Shown here: positions 31,769-38,091 of the stretch, piece after piece | How positions within the stretch are numbered: position 1 is the stretch's first letter | How the letters are laid out: every line of letters begins with the position of its first letter | Assembly: GCA_030679995.1 (NCBI GenBank) | Contig: JAUXSK010000016.1 | Coordinates: 1 to 50,108 of the forward strand | Source: Candidatus Moraniibacteriota bacterium | Lineage (GTDB): Bacteria > Patescibacteriota > Minisyncoccia > Moranbacterales > UBA2206 | Direction of reading: 5' to 3' | Length of the DNA stretch: 50,108 bases | The notes under the pieces: model-generated | Database searches by the model: none | What the model was told of the DNA's origin: nothing | Seen by the model: only the letters and a program-made list of their open reading frames with translations | Made by a program: the position numbers and the translations under genes

Positions 31769-32815
31769 ATGGAAATCGGAATCGTCGGACTGCCCAATGT
31801 CGGTAAATCCACCCTTTTCAAAGCCCTGACGAGGACCCAGGTAGATATCAATAACTACCCTTTTTGCACCATAGAGCCCAATATCGGCATCGTCAAAGTG
31901 CCGGATGAGCGTCTGGACAAGCTTTCGGCGATGAGCCAAACCAAACGGATAATCCCGGCTATCGTGGAATTCGTCGACATCGCCGGCATTGTCAAAGGCG
32001 CCTCGACCGGCGAAGGCTTAGGCAATAAGTTTCTAGCCAATATCCGCGAAGTGGATGCTATCGCCCAAGTGGTGCGGGTTTTTGACAATTCCCAAATCAT
32101 CCACGTAAATAACAAGGTTGATCCGGAAGGCGATATTGAAACTATCAACACGGAACTGATTTTAGCTGATATGGAAACAGTCCAAAAAGTCAAAATCCGT
32201 CTGGAAAAAGATGTACGTGGTAATAAAAAAAATGCGGCTGAACAATTGGAAATTCTCAATAAAATAAATACCAACCTGGAAGCTGGCCGGCCGGCCAATG
32301 AAACTGTTTTGGACCTAGAAGATGAGAATGCTAAAATAGTCGTGCGGGAACTGTCGCTCTTGACTATGAAACCTTTTCTATACATCTACAATGTCGCCGA
32401 TATCAACCAGCCATTGTCCGATAATTTGGAAAAACGCAGCCACATCAAGTTGGACATTAAAATTGAAGAGGAACTGCTGGATATGACCAAAGAAGAAGCG
32501 GCTGAACTGGATATCCATTCCAATATTGATACGCTAATCGTGCGCGCCTACGAAATCCTTGGCCTCATCACCTACTTCACTACGGGAGTGGAAGAAACCC
32601 GCGCCTGGACCATCCAGAAAGGTTGGACCGCTCCTCTGGCCGGCACCGCCATTCACAATGACTTCAAAGACAAGTTCATCCGCGCTGAAATCATCCACTG
32701 GGACAAGCTCCTGGAAGCCGGCAGTTGGAGCAAAGCCCGTGAACTCGGCACCCTCCGCACCGAAGGCAAGGATTATGTGATGCAAGACGGGGATGTGGTG
32801 GAATTCAAAATTTAG
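31769..32815 (+). CDS. ychF: Ribosome-binding ATPase YchF (Obg family)
   Basis: This universally conserved P-loop NTPase prefers ATP and binds ribosomes. The 348-residue protein has G1 GLPNVGKST near 7-15, CTIEPNIG, G3 FVDIAGIVKGAS near 68-78 and GLGNKFLANIREVDA. It has the altered G4 YNVADINQ near 210 that explains ATP preference in the family. The C-terminal TGS domain ends GKDYVMQDGDVVEFKI. No Shine-Dalgarno; the ATG follows a TTCGTAG-type repeat. Its promoter resembles that of rpsF, suggesting co-regulation with ribosomal genes. Confidence 0.96.
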   Translation: MEIGIVGLPNVGKSTLFKALTRTQVDINNYPFCTIEPNIGIVKVPDERLDKLSAMSQTKRIIPAIVEFVDIAGIVKGASTGEGLGNKFLANIREVDAIAQVVRVFDNSQIIHVNNKVDPEGDIETINTELILADMETVQKVKIRLEKDVRGNKKNAAEQLEILNKINTNLEAGRPANETVLDLEDENAKIVVRELSLLTMKPFLYIYNVADINQPLSDNLEKRSHIKLDIKIEEELLDMTKEEAAELDIHSNIDTLIVRAYEILGLITYFTTGVEETRAWTIQKGWTAPLAGTAIHNDFKDKFIRAEIIHWDKLLEAGSWSKARELGTLRTEGKDYVMQDGDVVEFKI

Positions 32816-32995
32816 CATAACTTCGTATTTTAAACCCGCAAAAACCACTCAGTATTTTTTGCCCACTCGATAAAAAGTATGTACAATTTTTGCATATGCA
32901 AGAATTTAACATACACACGAAAAAACAGTTTTTTTTGTAAATTTAAAAAGCCATATACATTCCTAAGTCCAGCACGAGCAACTTAGCCACTAACC

Positions 32996-33024
32996 TTGAC
33001 TTAACCCTGATACTGCGCTAAACT
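32996..33024 (+). promoter_or_regulatory. Promoter of the rpsF leader RNA
   Basis: TTGACT, 17 bp, TAAACT. Its spacer (TAACCCTGATACTGCGC) is nearly the same as the ychF promoter spacer. Confidence 0.7.
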
Positions 33025-33030
33025 AAACAC

Positions 33031-33126
33031 AACTTAGAAAGTCCGAATATCCTCTCGCTCCAGCGCTTAACCGGAGATAAGAGGGTAAAAATCCGCAAGG
33101 AAAGGCTTTCTTTGGCGGTTTTTTTT
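33031..33126 (+). ncRNA. Structured leader or small RNA ending in an intrinsic terminator
   Basis: Transcription from the promoter above would start near 33031. The RNA has hairpin A (33051-33084: CCTCT/AGAGG, internal loop, CTCC/GGAG). It ends with a terminator at 33093-33126: CCGC/GCGG outer pairs, AAGGAAAG/CTTTCTTT inner pairs, then eight T. AGAAAG at 33036-33041 is complementary to CTTTCT at 33106-33111 inside the terminator, so a competing antiterminator fold is possible. It could be an attenuator of rpsF (for instance sensing bS6:bS18) or an independent small RNA of about 95 nt. I do not recognise a known riboswitch. Confidence 0.55.
33093..33126 (+). terminator. Intrinsic terminator upstream of rpsF
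   Basis: A GC-rich stem with one bulge is followed by eight consecutive T (33119-33126), about 100 bp before the rpsF ATG. ychF ended 280 bp earlier with a separate promoter between, so it does not simply belong to ychF. Confidence 0.75.
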
Positions 33127-33163
33127 GTTTCTTCTCAAAATCTTTGATTTTGCCAGAAGAAAC
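33127..33163 (+). repeat. Long hairpin after the rpsF-leader terminator
   Basis: GTTTCTTCT pairs with AGAAGAAAC (9 bp) and AAAATC with GATTTT inside it. It abuts the terminator's T-run and is followed by the palindromic repeat remnant. Confidence 0.5.
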
Positions 33164-33165
33164 AA

Positions 33166-33194
33166 ACCCCCGCAGCCGTAGGTGGAGGTGGGTA
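33166..33194. repeat. Degenerate GC-rich palindromic repeat
   Basis: CCCCCGCAGCCGTAGG followed by TGGAGGTGGGTATT has the layout of the 179-203 element (CCCGCCTACCGGCAGG then CAGGTATT) with several changes. Relationship by eye only. Confidence 0.35.
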
Positions 33195-33225
33195 TTAAGT
33201 CATTAATTAAACTAAAAATAACCAA

Positions 33226-33753
33226 ATGAAGTATGAACTGTTCTATCTAGTCGCAGCTTCCAAGGAAGCTGAGCTGGAAGCGATCAAGGCCGGGGCGCAA
33301 GAAATCGTGACTGCCGAAGGCGGAGTTTTTGACGAAAAAGAAGTCGTCGAAAAAAGAAAATTGGCTTACCAGGTCAAGCATGAAACCCACGGGATTTATG
33401 TAGCACACCGCTTTGAGATTGAAGATCCGACCAAAATCCAAGCTATCACGCGCAAACTCAACCTCCACACCAGTATCTTACGCTCAGTCATCAGCCGAGC
33501 TTCGGAATTGCCGGAATTAAAAACCAAGGAGGAAAGGATCGGTGCAGCCAGCGCCGTATCGGAAAGAAAATCCAAGACGACCAAGGAGCCTGCCACCGCT
33601 CCGGCCAAACCAGCGGAATCCAAAACAGCCCCAATAGCAACGGCACCCGCTAAAACTGAGAAGGCCGAAGAGTTGATCGGGAAAAAACCCGTCCAAAAAG
33701 AAAAAACCACTGAAGATATCGACAAAAAATTAGAAGAAATCCTAAATATCTAA
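33226..33753 (+). CDS. rpsF: Small ribosomal subunit protein bS6 with C-terminal extension
   Basis: bS6 binds with bS18 to the platform of the 30S subunit. Residues 1-95 form the S6 domain (MKYELFYLVAASKEAE, VVEKRKLAYQVKHETHGIYVAHRFEIED, LNLHTSILRSVISR). A further 80 residues follow, rich in A, P, K, T and E (TAPAKPAESKTAPIATAPAK), ending in a short helix (DIDKKLEEILNI). At 175 residues it is far longer than the usual 95-135; such tails recur in CPR bS6. It heads the rpsF-ssb-rpsR order typical of bacteria. No Shine-Dalgarno (AAATAACCAAATG). Confidence 0.93.
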   Translation: MKYELFYLVAASKEAELEAIKAGAQEIVTAEGGVFDEKEVVEKRKLAYQVKHETHGIYVAHRFEIEDPTKIQAITRKLNLHTSILRSVISRASELPELKTKEERIGAASAVSERKSKTTKEPATAPAKPAESKTAPIATAPAKTEKAEELIGKKPVQKEKTTEDIDKKLEEILNI

Positions 33754-33755
33754 TA

Positions 33756-33857
33756 TCGGTTCGCAACTACGAAAATATTTCGAATCTTCGGACGGACTAT
33801 TTCAAAAATTTCGCAGATTCGCATTTCAATTAGTAGCTTCGCATCGGCATAAAACAA
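33756..33857 (+). repeat. Operon spacer element, copy 1 (rpsF-ssb)
   Basis: ATCGGTTCGCAACTACGAAA begins a roughly 100-bp element homologous along its length to the next two spacers of the operon. It contains CGAATCTTCGGA pairing imperfectly with TTCGCAGATTCG and ends close to the ssb ATG. Confidence 0.7.
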
Positions 33858-34340
33858 ATGAATCTTAACAAAGTGATGTTGGTCGGACGTTTGACCCGCG
33901 ACCCGGAAATCCGCAACACGACCGGCGGACAATCCGTCGCGACACTGAGCCTTGCCACCAACCGTTTTTGGAAAGACAAAAGCGGACAAAAACAAGACAA
34001 GACGGAATTTCACAATGTCGTCCTTTGGGGCAGGCTTGCCGAAATCGCCGGCCAATATCTGACCAAGGGCCAAGAAGCTTTCATCGAAGGCAGGATAGAA
34101 ACAAGGAAATACACGGCCAAGGACGGATCCGAACGGAGAGTTACCGAAGTGATCGCGGAAAATATGCAATTAGGTTCGCGCGCCGCCGGAACATCCAACG
34201 CGCCTGGATCATTCAACAAACCGGTCTCACCGCAACAGCGACCGCAAAATGACCGGCCGCAGCAAGCCGAAGAAGAAATCCCGACCATCAACCTTGATGA
34301 AGAGCAGGATGAGATCAGGCTTGAAGACGTACCCTTTTAA
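33858..34340 (+). CDS. ssb: Single-stranded DNA-binding protein
   Basis: SSB coats single-stranded DNA in replication, repair and recombination and recruits partners by its C-terminal tip. The 160-residue protein has an OB fold (MNLNKVMLVGRLTRDPEIR, ATLSLATNRFWKD, TEFHNVVLWGRLAEIAGQYL, KGQEAFIEGRIETRKY, TEVIAENMQLG). A Q/P-rich linker (SPQQRPQNDRPQQ) and the acidic tip EIRLEDVPF follow. Normal family length. The order with rpsF and rpsR is conserved in bacteria. No Shine-Dalgarno before the ATG (GGCATAAAACAAATG). Confidence 0.97.
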   Translation: MNLNKVMLVGRLTRDPEIRNTTGGQSVATLSLATNRFWKDKSGQKQDKTEFHNVVLWGRLAEIAGQYLTKGQEAFIEGRIETRKYTAKDGSERRVTEVIAENMQLGSRAAGTSNAPGSFNKPVSPQQRPQNDRPQQAEEEIPTINLDEEQDEIRLEDVPF

Positions 34341-34348
34341 ACACTAAC

Positions 34349-34447
34349 CCGGTTCGAAACTACGGACACATTTTGGATCTACGGACAATCATTTTTGAAA
34401 AATCCGTAAATCCGCCTCCGATCCGCAGTTCCATATCGGAAAAATTT
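34349..34447 (+). repeat. Operon spacer element, copy 2 (ssb-rpsR)
   Basis: CCGGTTCGAAACTACGGA begins the second copy. The hairpin arms here are GGATCTACGGA and TCCGTAAATCC. Relative to copy 3, two A-T pairs are replaced by G-C pairs. Confidence 0.7.
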
Positions 34448-34687
34448 ATGAAGATATACAACAACAACGAACCCACCAAAGTCGAAAAGAAAGTCTGCCA
34501 TTTCTGTGATATAAAAATGGATCAGATAGATTTTAAGGACGTTTACCTGATCAAACGCTTTACCAATTCCCAGGGCAAGATTTATCCGCCCAAAAGACAT
34601 GGCACCTGCACCAAACATCAAAGAGCGTTAGCGGCCGCTATCAAAAAAGCCCGTGTTATGGCGCTGGTACCATTCGTAGTAAAATAA
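34448..34687 (+). CDS. rpsR: Small ribosomal subunit protein bS18 (zinc-type)
   Basis: The 79-residue protein binds next to bS6 on the 30S platform. It reads MKIYNNNEPTKVEKKVCHFC, then DFKDVYLIKRFTNSQGKIYPP, then KRHGTCTKHQRALAAAIKKARVMALVPFV. The pair CHFC and CTKH makes a Cx2C...Cx2H set, so this looks like the zinc-binding 'C+' form of bS18. The frame is open upstream to 34373, but the upstream residues derive from the spacer repeat. The ATG at 34448 aligns with the family start. Confidence 0.93.
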   Translation: MKIYNNNEPTKVEKKVCHFCDIKMDQIDFKDVYLIKRFTNSQGKIYPPKRHGTCTKHQRALAAAIKKARVMALVPFVVK

Positions 34688-34790
34688 AATCCGATTCGAA
34701 ACTACGAAACATCGACGAATCTACGAACAAACAGTTTCGAAAATTTCGTAGATTCGCATTATCATTCGTAGATTCGCACCGGCAAAAAAT
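34688..34790 (+). repeat. Operon spacer element, copy 3 (rpsR-efp)
   Basis: This is the best-preserved copy. CCGATTCGAAACTACGAAA starts it, and CGAATCTACGAA pairs perfectly (12 bp) with TTCGTAGATTCG. ATTCGTAGATTCGCA is repeated once more just before the efp ATG. Confidence 0.75.
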
Positions 34791-35348
34791 ATGCTAAGCA
34801 TAAGCGATATCAAGACAGGCAAAAATATCGTCCATGAAAAAGCCCCTTATGCGGTCCTTTTCCATGAACAATCCAAAACCGGGCGCGCCGGATCAGTCCT
34901 GCGCACCAAACTCAAAAACCTGATCACCGGCGCAGTCCTGGAAAAAACTTTCCAAGGCGCCGACCAGGTCGAGGAAGCCGATATCCGGAAATCCAAAGCG
35001 CAATTCCTCTATCAGGAAGGCGACAATTACGCTTTTATGGATAATGGTTCTTACGAACAATTTTCCTTACCAAAGATTGTTTTAGGCTCAGACACCGATT
35101 ATCTGATTGAAGGCACGGAAATCATCGTTTTAAATTTCAATGATACGCCGATCAATATCGAACTTCCGGTCAAAGTGGTTTTAACAGTCGTGGAAGCTCC
35201 GCCAGGAATCAAAGGCAACACCGTTTCGACCGGTGGCAAAGTCGTCACCCTTGAAACCGGCCTCAAAGTGTCCGCTCCGCTTTTTGTGAACGAAGGCGAT
35301 AAGATAATCGTCAATACCGAAAGAGGAGAATATGTCGGCCGGGCATAA
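34791..35348 (+). CDS. efp: Elongation factor P
   Basis: EF-P enters the ribosomal E site and rescues stalling at proline runs. The 185-residue protein has the KOW-like domain I (MLSISDIKTGKNIVHEKAPYAV, SVLRTKLKNLITGAVLEKTF) and two OB domains (PVKVVLTVVEAPPGIKGNT, TLETGLKVSAPLFVNEGDKIIVNTERGEYVGR). The residue at the tip of the domain I loop, where E. coli has the modified lysine (PGKGQ), is arginine here: SKTGRAGS, Arg32 by my count. Arg32-type EF-P is rhamnosylated by EarP in some proteobacteria. No earP-like or epmA-like gene is seen in this window. It follows rpsR after the third spacer copy and ends at a terminator. Confidence 0.96.
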   Translation: MLSISDIKTGKNIVHEKAPYAVLFHEQSKTGRAGSVLRTKLKNLITGAVLEKTFQGADQVEEADIRKSKAQFLYQEGDNYAFMDNGSYEQFSLPKIVLGSDTDYLIEGTEIIVLNFNDTPINIELPVKVVLTVVEAPPGIKGNTVSTGGKVVTLETGLKVSAPLFVNEGDKIIVNTERGEYVGRA

Positions 35349-35389
35349 AACAACTCCGGATATCGACTAAAAAAATGTTCAGCCATATA

Positions 35390-35415
35390 AAAAAGCCCGG
35401 ATAAGCGGGCTTTTT
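35390..35415. terminator. Bidirectional terminator between efp and the 48-residue gene
   Basis: AAAAAGCCCG, 6-nt loop, CGGGCTTTTT: a 10-bp stem between converging genes. Confidence 0.9.
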
Positions 35416-35441
35416 ATATTTATTCGGATCTTATCCTTCTA

Positions 35442-35588
35442 TTAGAATAGACCGACATTAGACAATAGAGTGAGCGTCATAGCCGGCATCAGCATAATCA
35501 GGATTGCCAACCCCATCTCATCGTGTCGCGCCGCTTCGTGCGCCCTTTTGACGCACTCCGGACACTCGCATTTTTTGATCTCTTCCAT
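35442..35588 (-). CDS. 48-residue membrane peptide with a CxCxxC motif
   Basis: The frame encodes MEEIKKCECPECVKRAHEAA, then RHDEMGLAILIMLMPAMTLTLLSNVGLF. A CxCxxC cluster in a charged N-terminal part is followed by one membrane-spanning segment. The cysteines could bind zinc or a metal cluster; the peptide would sit in the membrane with the cysteine head probably inside. I recognise no named family. Support is the clean start, the composition, the fit between the upstream spacer and the terminator, and membership of a minus-strand cluster of three small genes. It is too short for standard ORF cut-offs. Confidence 0.6.
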   Translation of the reverse strand: MEEIKKCECPECVKRAHEAARHDEMGLAILIMLMPAMTLTLLSNVGLF

Positions 35589-35643
35589 ATTTTTGTTTTT
35601 GTCCCGCTGTTTTTTTAGCGGAAATAAAATTATTAATTAGCTT

Positions 35644-35652
35644 TGTGAATAA
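35644..35652 (-). promoter_or_regulatory. DnaA-box-like 9-mer downstream of the 125-residue gene
   Basis: TGTGAATAA reads TTATTCACA on the minus strand and lies in the 71-bp spacer ahead of the 48-residue gene. It may be chance. Confidence 0.25.
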
Positions 35653-35659
35653 CTCCGCC

Positions 35660-36037
35660 TCATCCGCCTATAGAATTCATTATGGATTTAATTTTGATGT
35701 CATCTATTTCTTTGGCGGTTTTATCTTCGAGGCCGTCCATCTCCCCCGCTATCTCATCCATCGATGAGCTGAATTCTTTTGCAGCAGCGTCTATCTCACC
35801 AGCCATCTGCTGATACTGTTTTTTATATTCAGGATTATTCTCATCCAATTTCACCCCGGCGCCGGCGTAAACATCATCAACTTTGCCTTGTATGTCATCC
35901 TCCAATTCATCCAGGATTTCATTGACTTCAATTTTAGTGACATCCGGAGAGGATAATATCTGCAGATAACCTTCTTTTTTCGATTGATCAACTTCCGGAT
36001 TATTTTGGATATGCTCTATTATGGATCCAGTGTTCAT
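35660..36037 (-). CDS. Unknown acidic helical protein
   Basis: The 125-residue protein has no signal peptide or membrane segment and is rich in D, E, K and I. It begins MNTGSIIEHIQNNPEVDQSK and is predicted mostly helical (EILDELEDDIQGKVDDVYAG, AAAKEFSSSMDEIAGEMDGL). I recognise no family. It starts 17 bp after the stop of the 251-residue LEA-like gene and is very likely co-transcribed with it. Both have low-complexity amphipathic helices and may interact. Confidence 0.65.
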   Translation of the reverse strand: MNTGSIIEHIQNNPEVDQSKKEGYLQILSSPDVTKIEVNEILDELEDDIQGKVDDVYAGAGVKLDENNPEYKKQYQQMAGEIDAAAKEFSSSMDEIAGEMDGLEDKTAKEIDDIKIKSIMNSIGG

Positions 36038-36054
36038 TTTTTTATTTTTAAAAA

Positions 36055-36810
36055 TTAAACCGCATACTCCGACCGGAGCAAGGCTATCTTTTCCTTTTCC
36101 CCTCTAAGCCTCCTTATCTCACTTTGCGCTTCTTGCATCTTAGATTCTTGTCCGGCGATCTGTTCATTTAATTTTCTCTCCTTCATCGCATTTATGAATT
36201 CAGAGAATCTGTTTTTGGCGCCTCTGACCCTTCCTCGTAAATTTTCATACGCGGCTTGTCCCTTGCCTCTCAATTCGTTATATTTTTCCCCAGCGGATGT
36301 TGCGACTTCATTGACTTTATTTCTTGTCCCTTCCACCGCAGCCACTCCCAATCCCAATCCAGCTTCACCGACAGCTTTGGCGCCGCCGACCACTTTTTCT
36401 TTGGCATTTCTAACGCCGCCTTTTACATATTCGACGCCTTTGCCGATTTCCTCGCCGACTTCCGACCGCAATTCACTTGCTCCGGATTTTATATCATCAA
36501 TTGATTCTCCGACAGTATTTTTAATATTTCCGGAAACCTCCCCGATAGTATCCTTCCCTCTCTGATACGCTTCCGGAGCCGCAAAAGCATAATCGACCGT
36601 AGTGGACATTTTTTTAGCCAGCCATTCCTTGCCAGCAGAAAATTTGTTTTTCAGATTGCTGAACATATTTTTGCCGCTATTCAAGACACTCTCCCGCCTC
36701 GCAGCGCCGATTTCCGCCAAACTTTTTTCTTTATGGCCGGCATCCACAGCACCTTCGACATCTCTAGGGGGTTCAAGATTCTCGACTTTATTTCGTTTTT
36801 CCATATCCAT
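36055..36810 (-). CDS. LEA-like amphipathic helical protein
   Basis: The 251-residue protein is charged and without a signal peptide. The middle (about 80-190) is built from repeating amphipathic helices with periodic K/E/G/A/V: DTIGEVSGNIKNTVGESIDD, KGVEYVKGGVRNAKEKVVGG, EVATSAGEKYNELRGKGQAA. This is typical of LEA group 3 / apolipoprotein-like or YtxH-type proteins linked to desiccation or membrane association. A C-terminal coiled coil (LNEQIAGQESKMQEAQSEIR) follows. The function is not known. The gene has a strong promoter and a leader with a terminator-like hairpin resembling that of the giant surface gene. It heads an operon with the 125-residue gene. Confidence 0.7.
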   Translation of the reverse strand: MDMEKRNKVENLEPPRDVEGAVDAGHKEKSLAEIGAARRESVLNSGKNMFSNLKNKFSAGKEWLAKKMSTTVDYAFAAPEAYQRGKDTIGEVSGNIKNTVGESIDDIKSGASELRSEVGEEIGKGVEYVKGGVRNAKEKVVGGAKAVGEAGLGLGVAAVEGTRNKVNEVATSAGEKYNELRGKGQAAYENLRGRVRGAKNRFSEFINAMKERKLNEQIAGQESKMQEAQSEIRRLRGEKEKIALLRSEYAV

Positions 36811-36851
36811 AAAAATTAATTTAAGAATTTAAATTTGTTTTTTAAAAAAAG

Positions 36852-36879
36852 AAAAAGGCGGGAATTCACCCGTCTTTTT
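36852..36879 (-). terminator. Terminator-like hairpin in the LEA-like gene's leader
   Basis: AAAAAGACGGG, loop TGAATT, CCCGCCTTTTT on the minus strand (11 bp, one wobble) followed by C and seven T. It lies 72 bp after the recA stop and can terminate recA, but it also lies downstream of the promoter at 36892-36920. Confidence 0.8.
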
Positions 36880-36891
36880 ACTTATATACCC

Positions 36892-36920
36892 ATTATACCC
36901 CATACGTCATCAAAAGTCAA
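36892..36920 (-). promoter_or_regulatory. Promoter of the LEA-like operon
   Basis: TTGACT, 17 bp, TATAAT on the minus strand, 31 bp after the recA stop. The expected start near 36885 is only about 6 nt before the hairpin. Confidence 0.8.
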
Positions 36921-36950
36921 ACTGGAACGATACTGCCACCCTGTTTTGAT

Positions 36951-37970
36951 TTACGCCAACGCCTCAAGTTCCTTGATTTTCTTATTGATTTCCTTAGTAA
37001 TTTCTTTGATCAACTTCGGATCATCTTTGATAGCTTGTTTGGCAGCCTCGCGACCGACTCCTAATTTAATCTCACCGAATGCATATGAATTGCCTTTTTT
37101 GGCAATCACTTCGTACTTCACCGCCGTGTCGAGCGCATCGCCGGAAGCCGAGATCCCTTCGTTGTACATAATATCGAATTCCGTCGCCTTAAAAGGCGGC
37201 GCCACCTTGTTTTTCACGATCTTCACTTTCACGCGATTGCCTACGATTTCTTCGCCTTTTTTGATTTGCGCCGCCTTGCGCACTTCGATCCGCACGGATG
37301 AATAGAATTTCAAAGCGTTACCGCCCGTGGTCGTTTCCGGATTGCCAAAAACCACGCCAATCTTCATACGGATCTGATTGATGAAAATCACCGTGCAGTT
37401 AGACTTAGCCACGATCGAAGTCAGCTTGCGTAAAGCTTGCGACATCAGGCGCGCCTGTCTTCCCATATGTTGATCGCCCATATCGCCTTCGATTTCCGCT
37501 TTCGGCACAAGAGCCGCTACGGAATCGATCACGATCACGCTGATCGCTCCGGAATTGACCAATGCTTCTACGATATCCAAAGCCTGCTCACCATTATCCG
37601 GCTGGGAAATCAACAGATCATTTATACTCACTCCGATTTTTCTAGCATATTCCGGATCAAGCGCGTGTTCCGCGTCGATAAAAGCCGCCACTCCACCTGC
37701 CTTCTGCGCGTTGGCGATGATATGCAAAGTCAACGTGGTTTTCCCGGATGATTCAGGACCATAGATCTCGATTACGCGGCCGCGCGGAATGCCTCCGATA
37801 CCCAAAGCGATATCCAAAGACACGGATCCGGTCGGAATCGATTCGACATCGACCCGCTTTACGTCACCCAACTTCATTATTATCCCTTCTCCGAATTTTT
37901 CCTTAATGGAATCAACGACCGTTTCGATCGCCTTATTGTTCTCTCCGGCTTTCTTATTCTCTTCTTTCAT
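36951..37970 (-). CDS. recA: Recombinase A
   Basis: RecA drives DNA strand exchange and, in many bacteria, triggers SOS responses. The 339-residue protein has [20 protein letters not shown], Walker [10 protein letters not shown] near 67-75 and the loops [21 protein letters not shown] and [21 protein letters not shown]. It also has KYYSSVR-type [14 protein letters not shown] and the C-terminal domain ending in an E/K-rich helix. Length and motifs are normal. The promoter has its -10 inside a palindrome and a DnaA-box-like site just upstream. No Shine-Dalgarno (ATATAAAAAAATG). Confidence 0.98.
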   Translation of the reverse strand: MKEENKKAGENNKAIETVVDSIKEKFGEGIIMKLGDVKRVDVESIPTGSVSLDIALGIGGIPRGRVIEIYGPESSGKTTLTLHIIANAQKAGGVAAFIDAEHALDPEYARKIGVSINDLLISQPDNGEQALDIVEALVNSGAISVIVIDSVAALVPKAEIEGDMGDQHMGRQARLMSQALRKLTSIVAKSNCTVIFINQIRMKIGVVFGNPETTTGGNALKFYSSVRIEVRKAAQIKKGEEIVGNRVKVKIVKNKVAPPFKATEFDIMYNEGISASGDALDTAVKYEVIAKKGNSYAFGEIKLGVGREAAKQAIKDDPKLIKEITKEINKKIKELEALA

Positions 37971-38022
37971 TTTTTTATATTTTATTATTTATATCCGGGA
38001 CATTCCTTTATCCCTTGATGAT

Positions 38023-38051
38023 ATTATATCACCAAACATATTTATTGCCAA
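38023..38051 (-). promoter_or_regulatory. Promoter of recA
   Basis: TTGGCA, 17 bp, TATAAT on the minus strand. The -10 sits inside the palindrome TGATATAATATCA (6-1-6), which could be an operator. Confidence 0.7.
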
Positions 38052-38060
38052 TACGCAGCC

Positions 38061-38069
38061 TGTGGATAA
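38061..38069 (-). promoter_or_regulatory. Perfect DnaA box upstream of recA
   Basis: TGTGGATAA reads TTATCCACA on the minus strand, the strongest DnaA-box sequence, ending about 10 bp upstream of the recA -35 (around -45 to -55). The position suits an activator or roadblock. Confidence 0.45.
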
Positions 38070-38091
38070 CTTTTCCTTCCCTTGGCACCTC

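Larger units (their letters stand above)
32816..33225 (+). promoter_or_regulatory. Leader region upstream of rpsF
   Basis: This 410-bp gap has no firm gene. It holds a possible promoter (TTGCCC, 17 bp, TACAAT at 32859-32887), a strong promoter (32996-33024), a structured RNA ending in a terminator (33031-33126), a long hairpin (33127-33163) and a degenerate palindromic repeat (33166-33194). A/T-rich sequence then runs to the rpsF ATG. Confidence 0.6.

Noticed and set aside
32896-32940. 14-codon ORF just after the TACAAT promoter upstream of rpsF, possibly a leader peptide
   Set aside because: Very short, A/T-run composition, no regulatory codon pattern. Not distinguishable from chance.
33031-33126. 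Known RNA (SRP RNA, tRNA-like, fluoride or purine riboswitch)
   Set aside because: CCGCAAGGAAAGGC recalls the SRP loop only loosely, no tRNA cloverleaf can be drawn, and no riboswitch core was recognised.
33756-34790. CRISPR array in the ribosomal operon
   Set aside because: The repeats are three roughly 100-bp elements separated by genes, not short repeats with unique spacers, and no cas genes are present.
38023-38051. Classical LexA/SOS box at recA and the uvr genes
   Set aside because: Neither the E. coli CTG-N10-CAG nor the Gram-positive GAAC-N4-GTTC pattern was found upstream of recA, uvrA, uvrB or uvrC.
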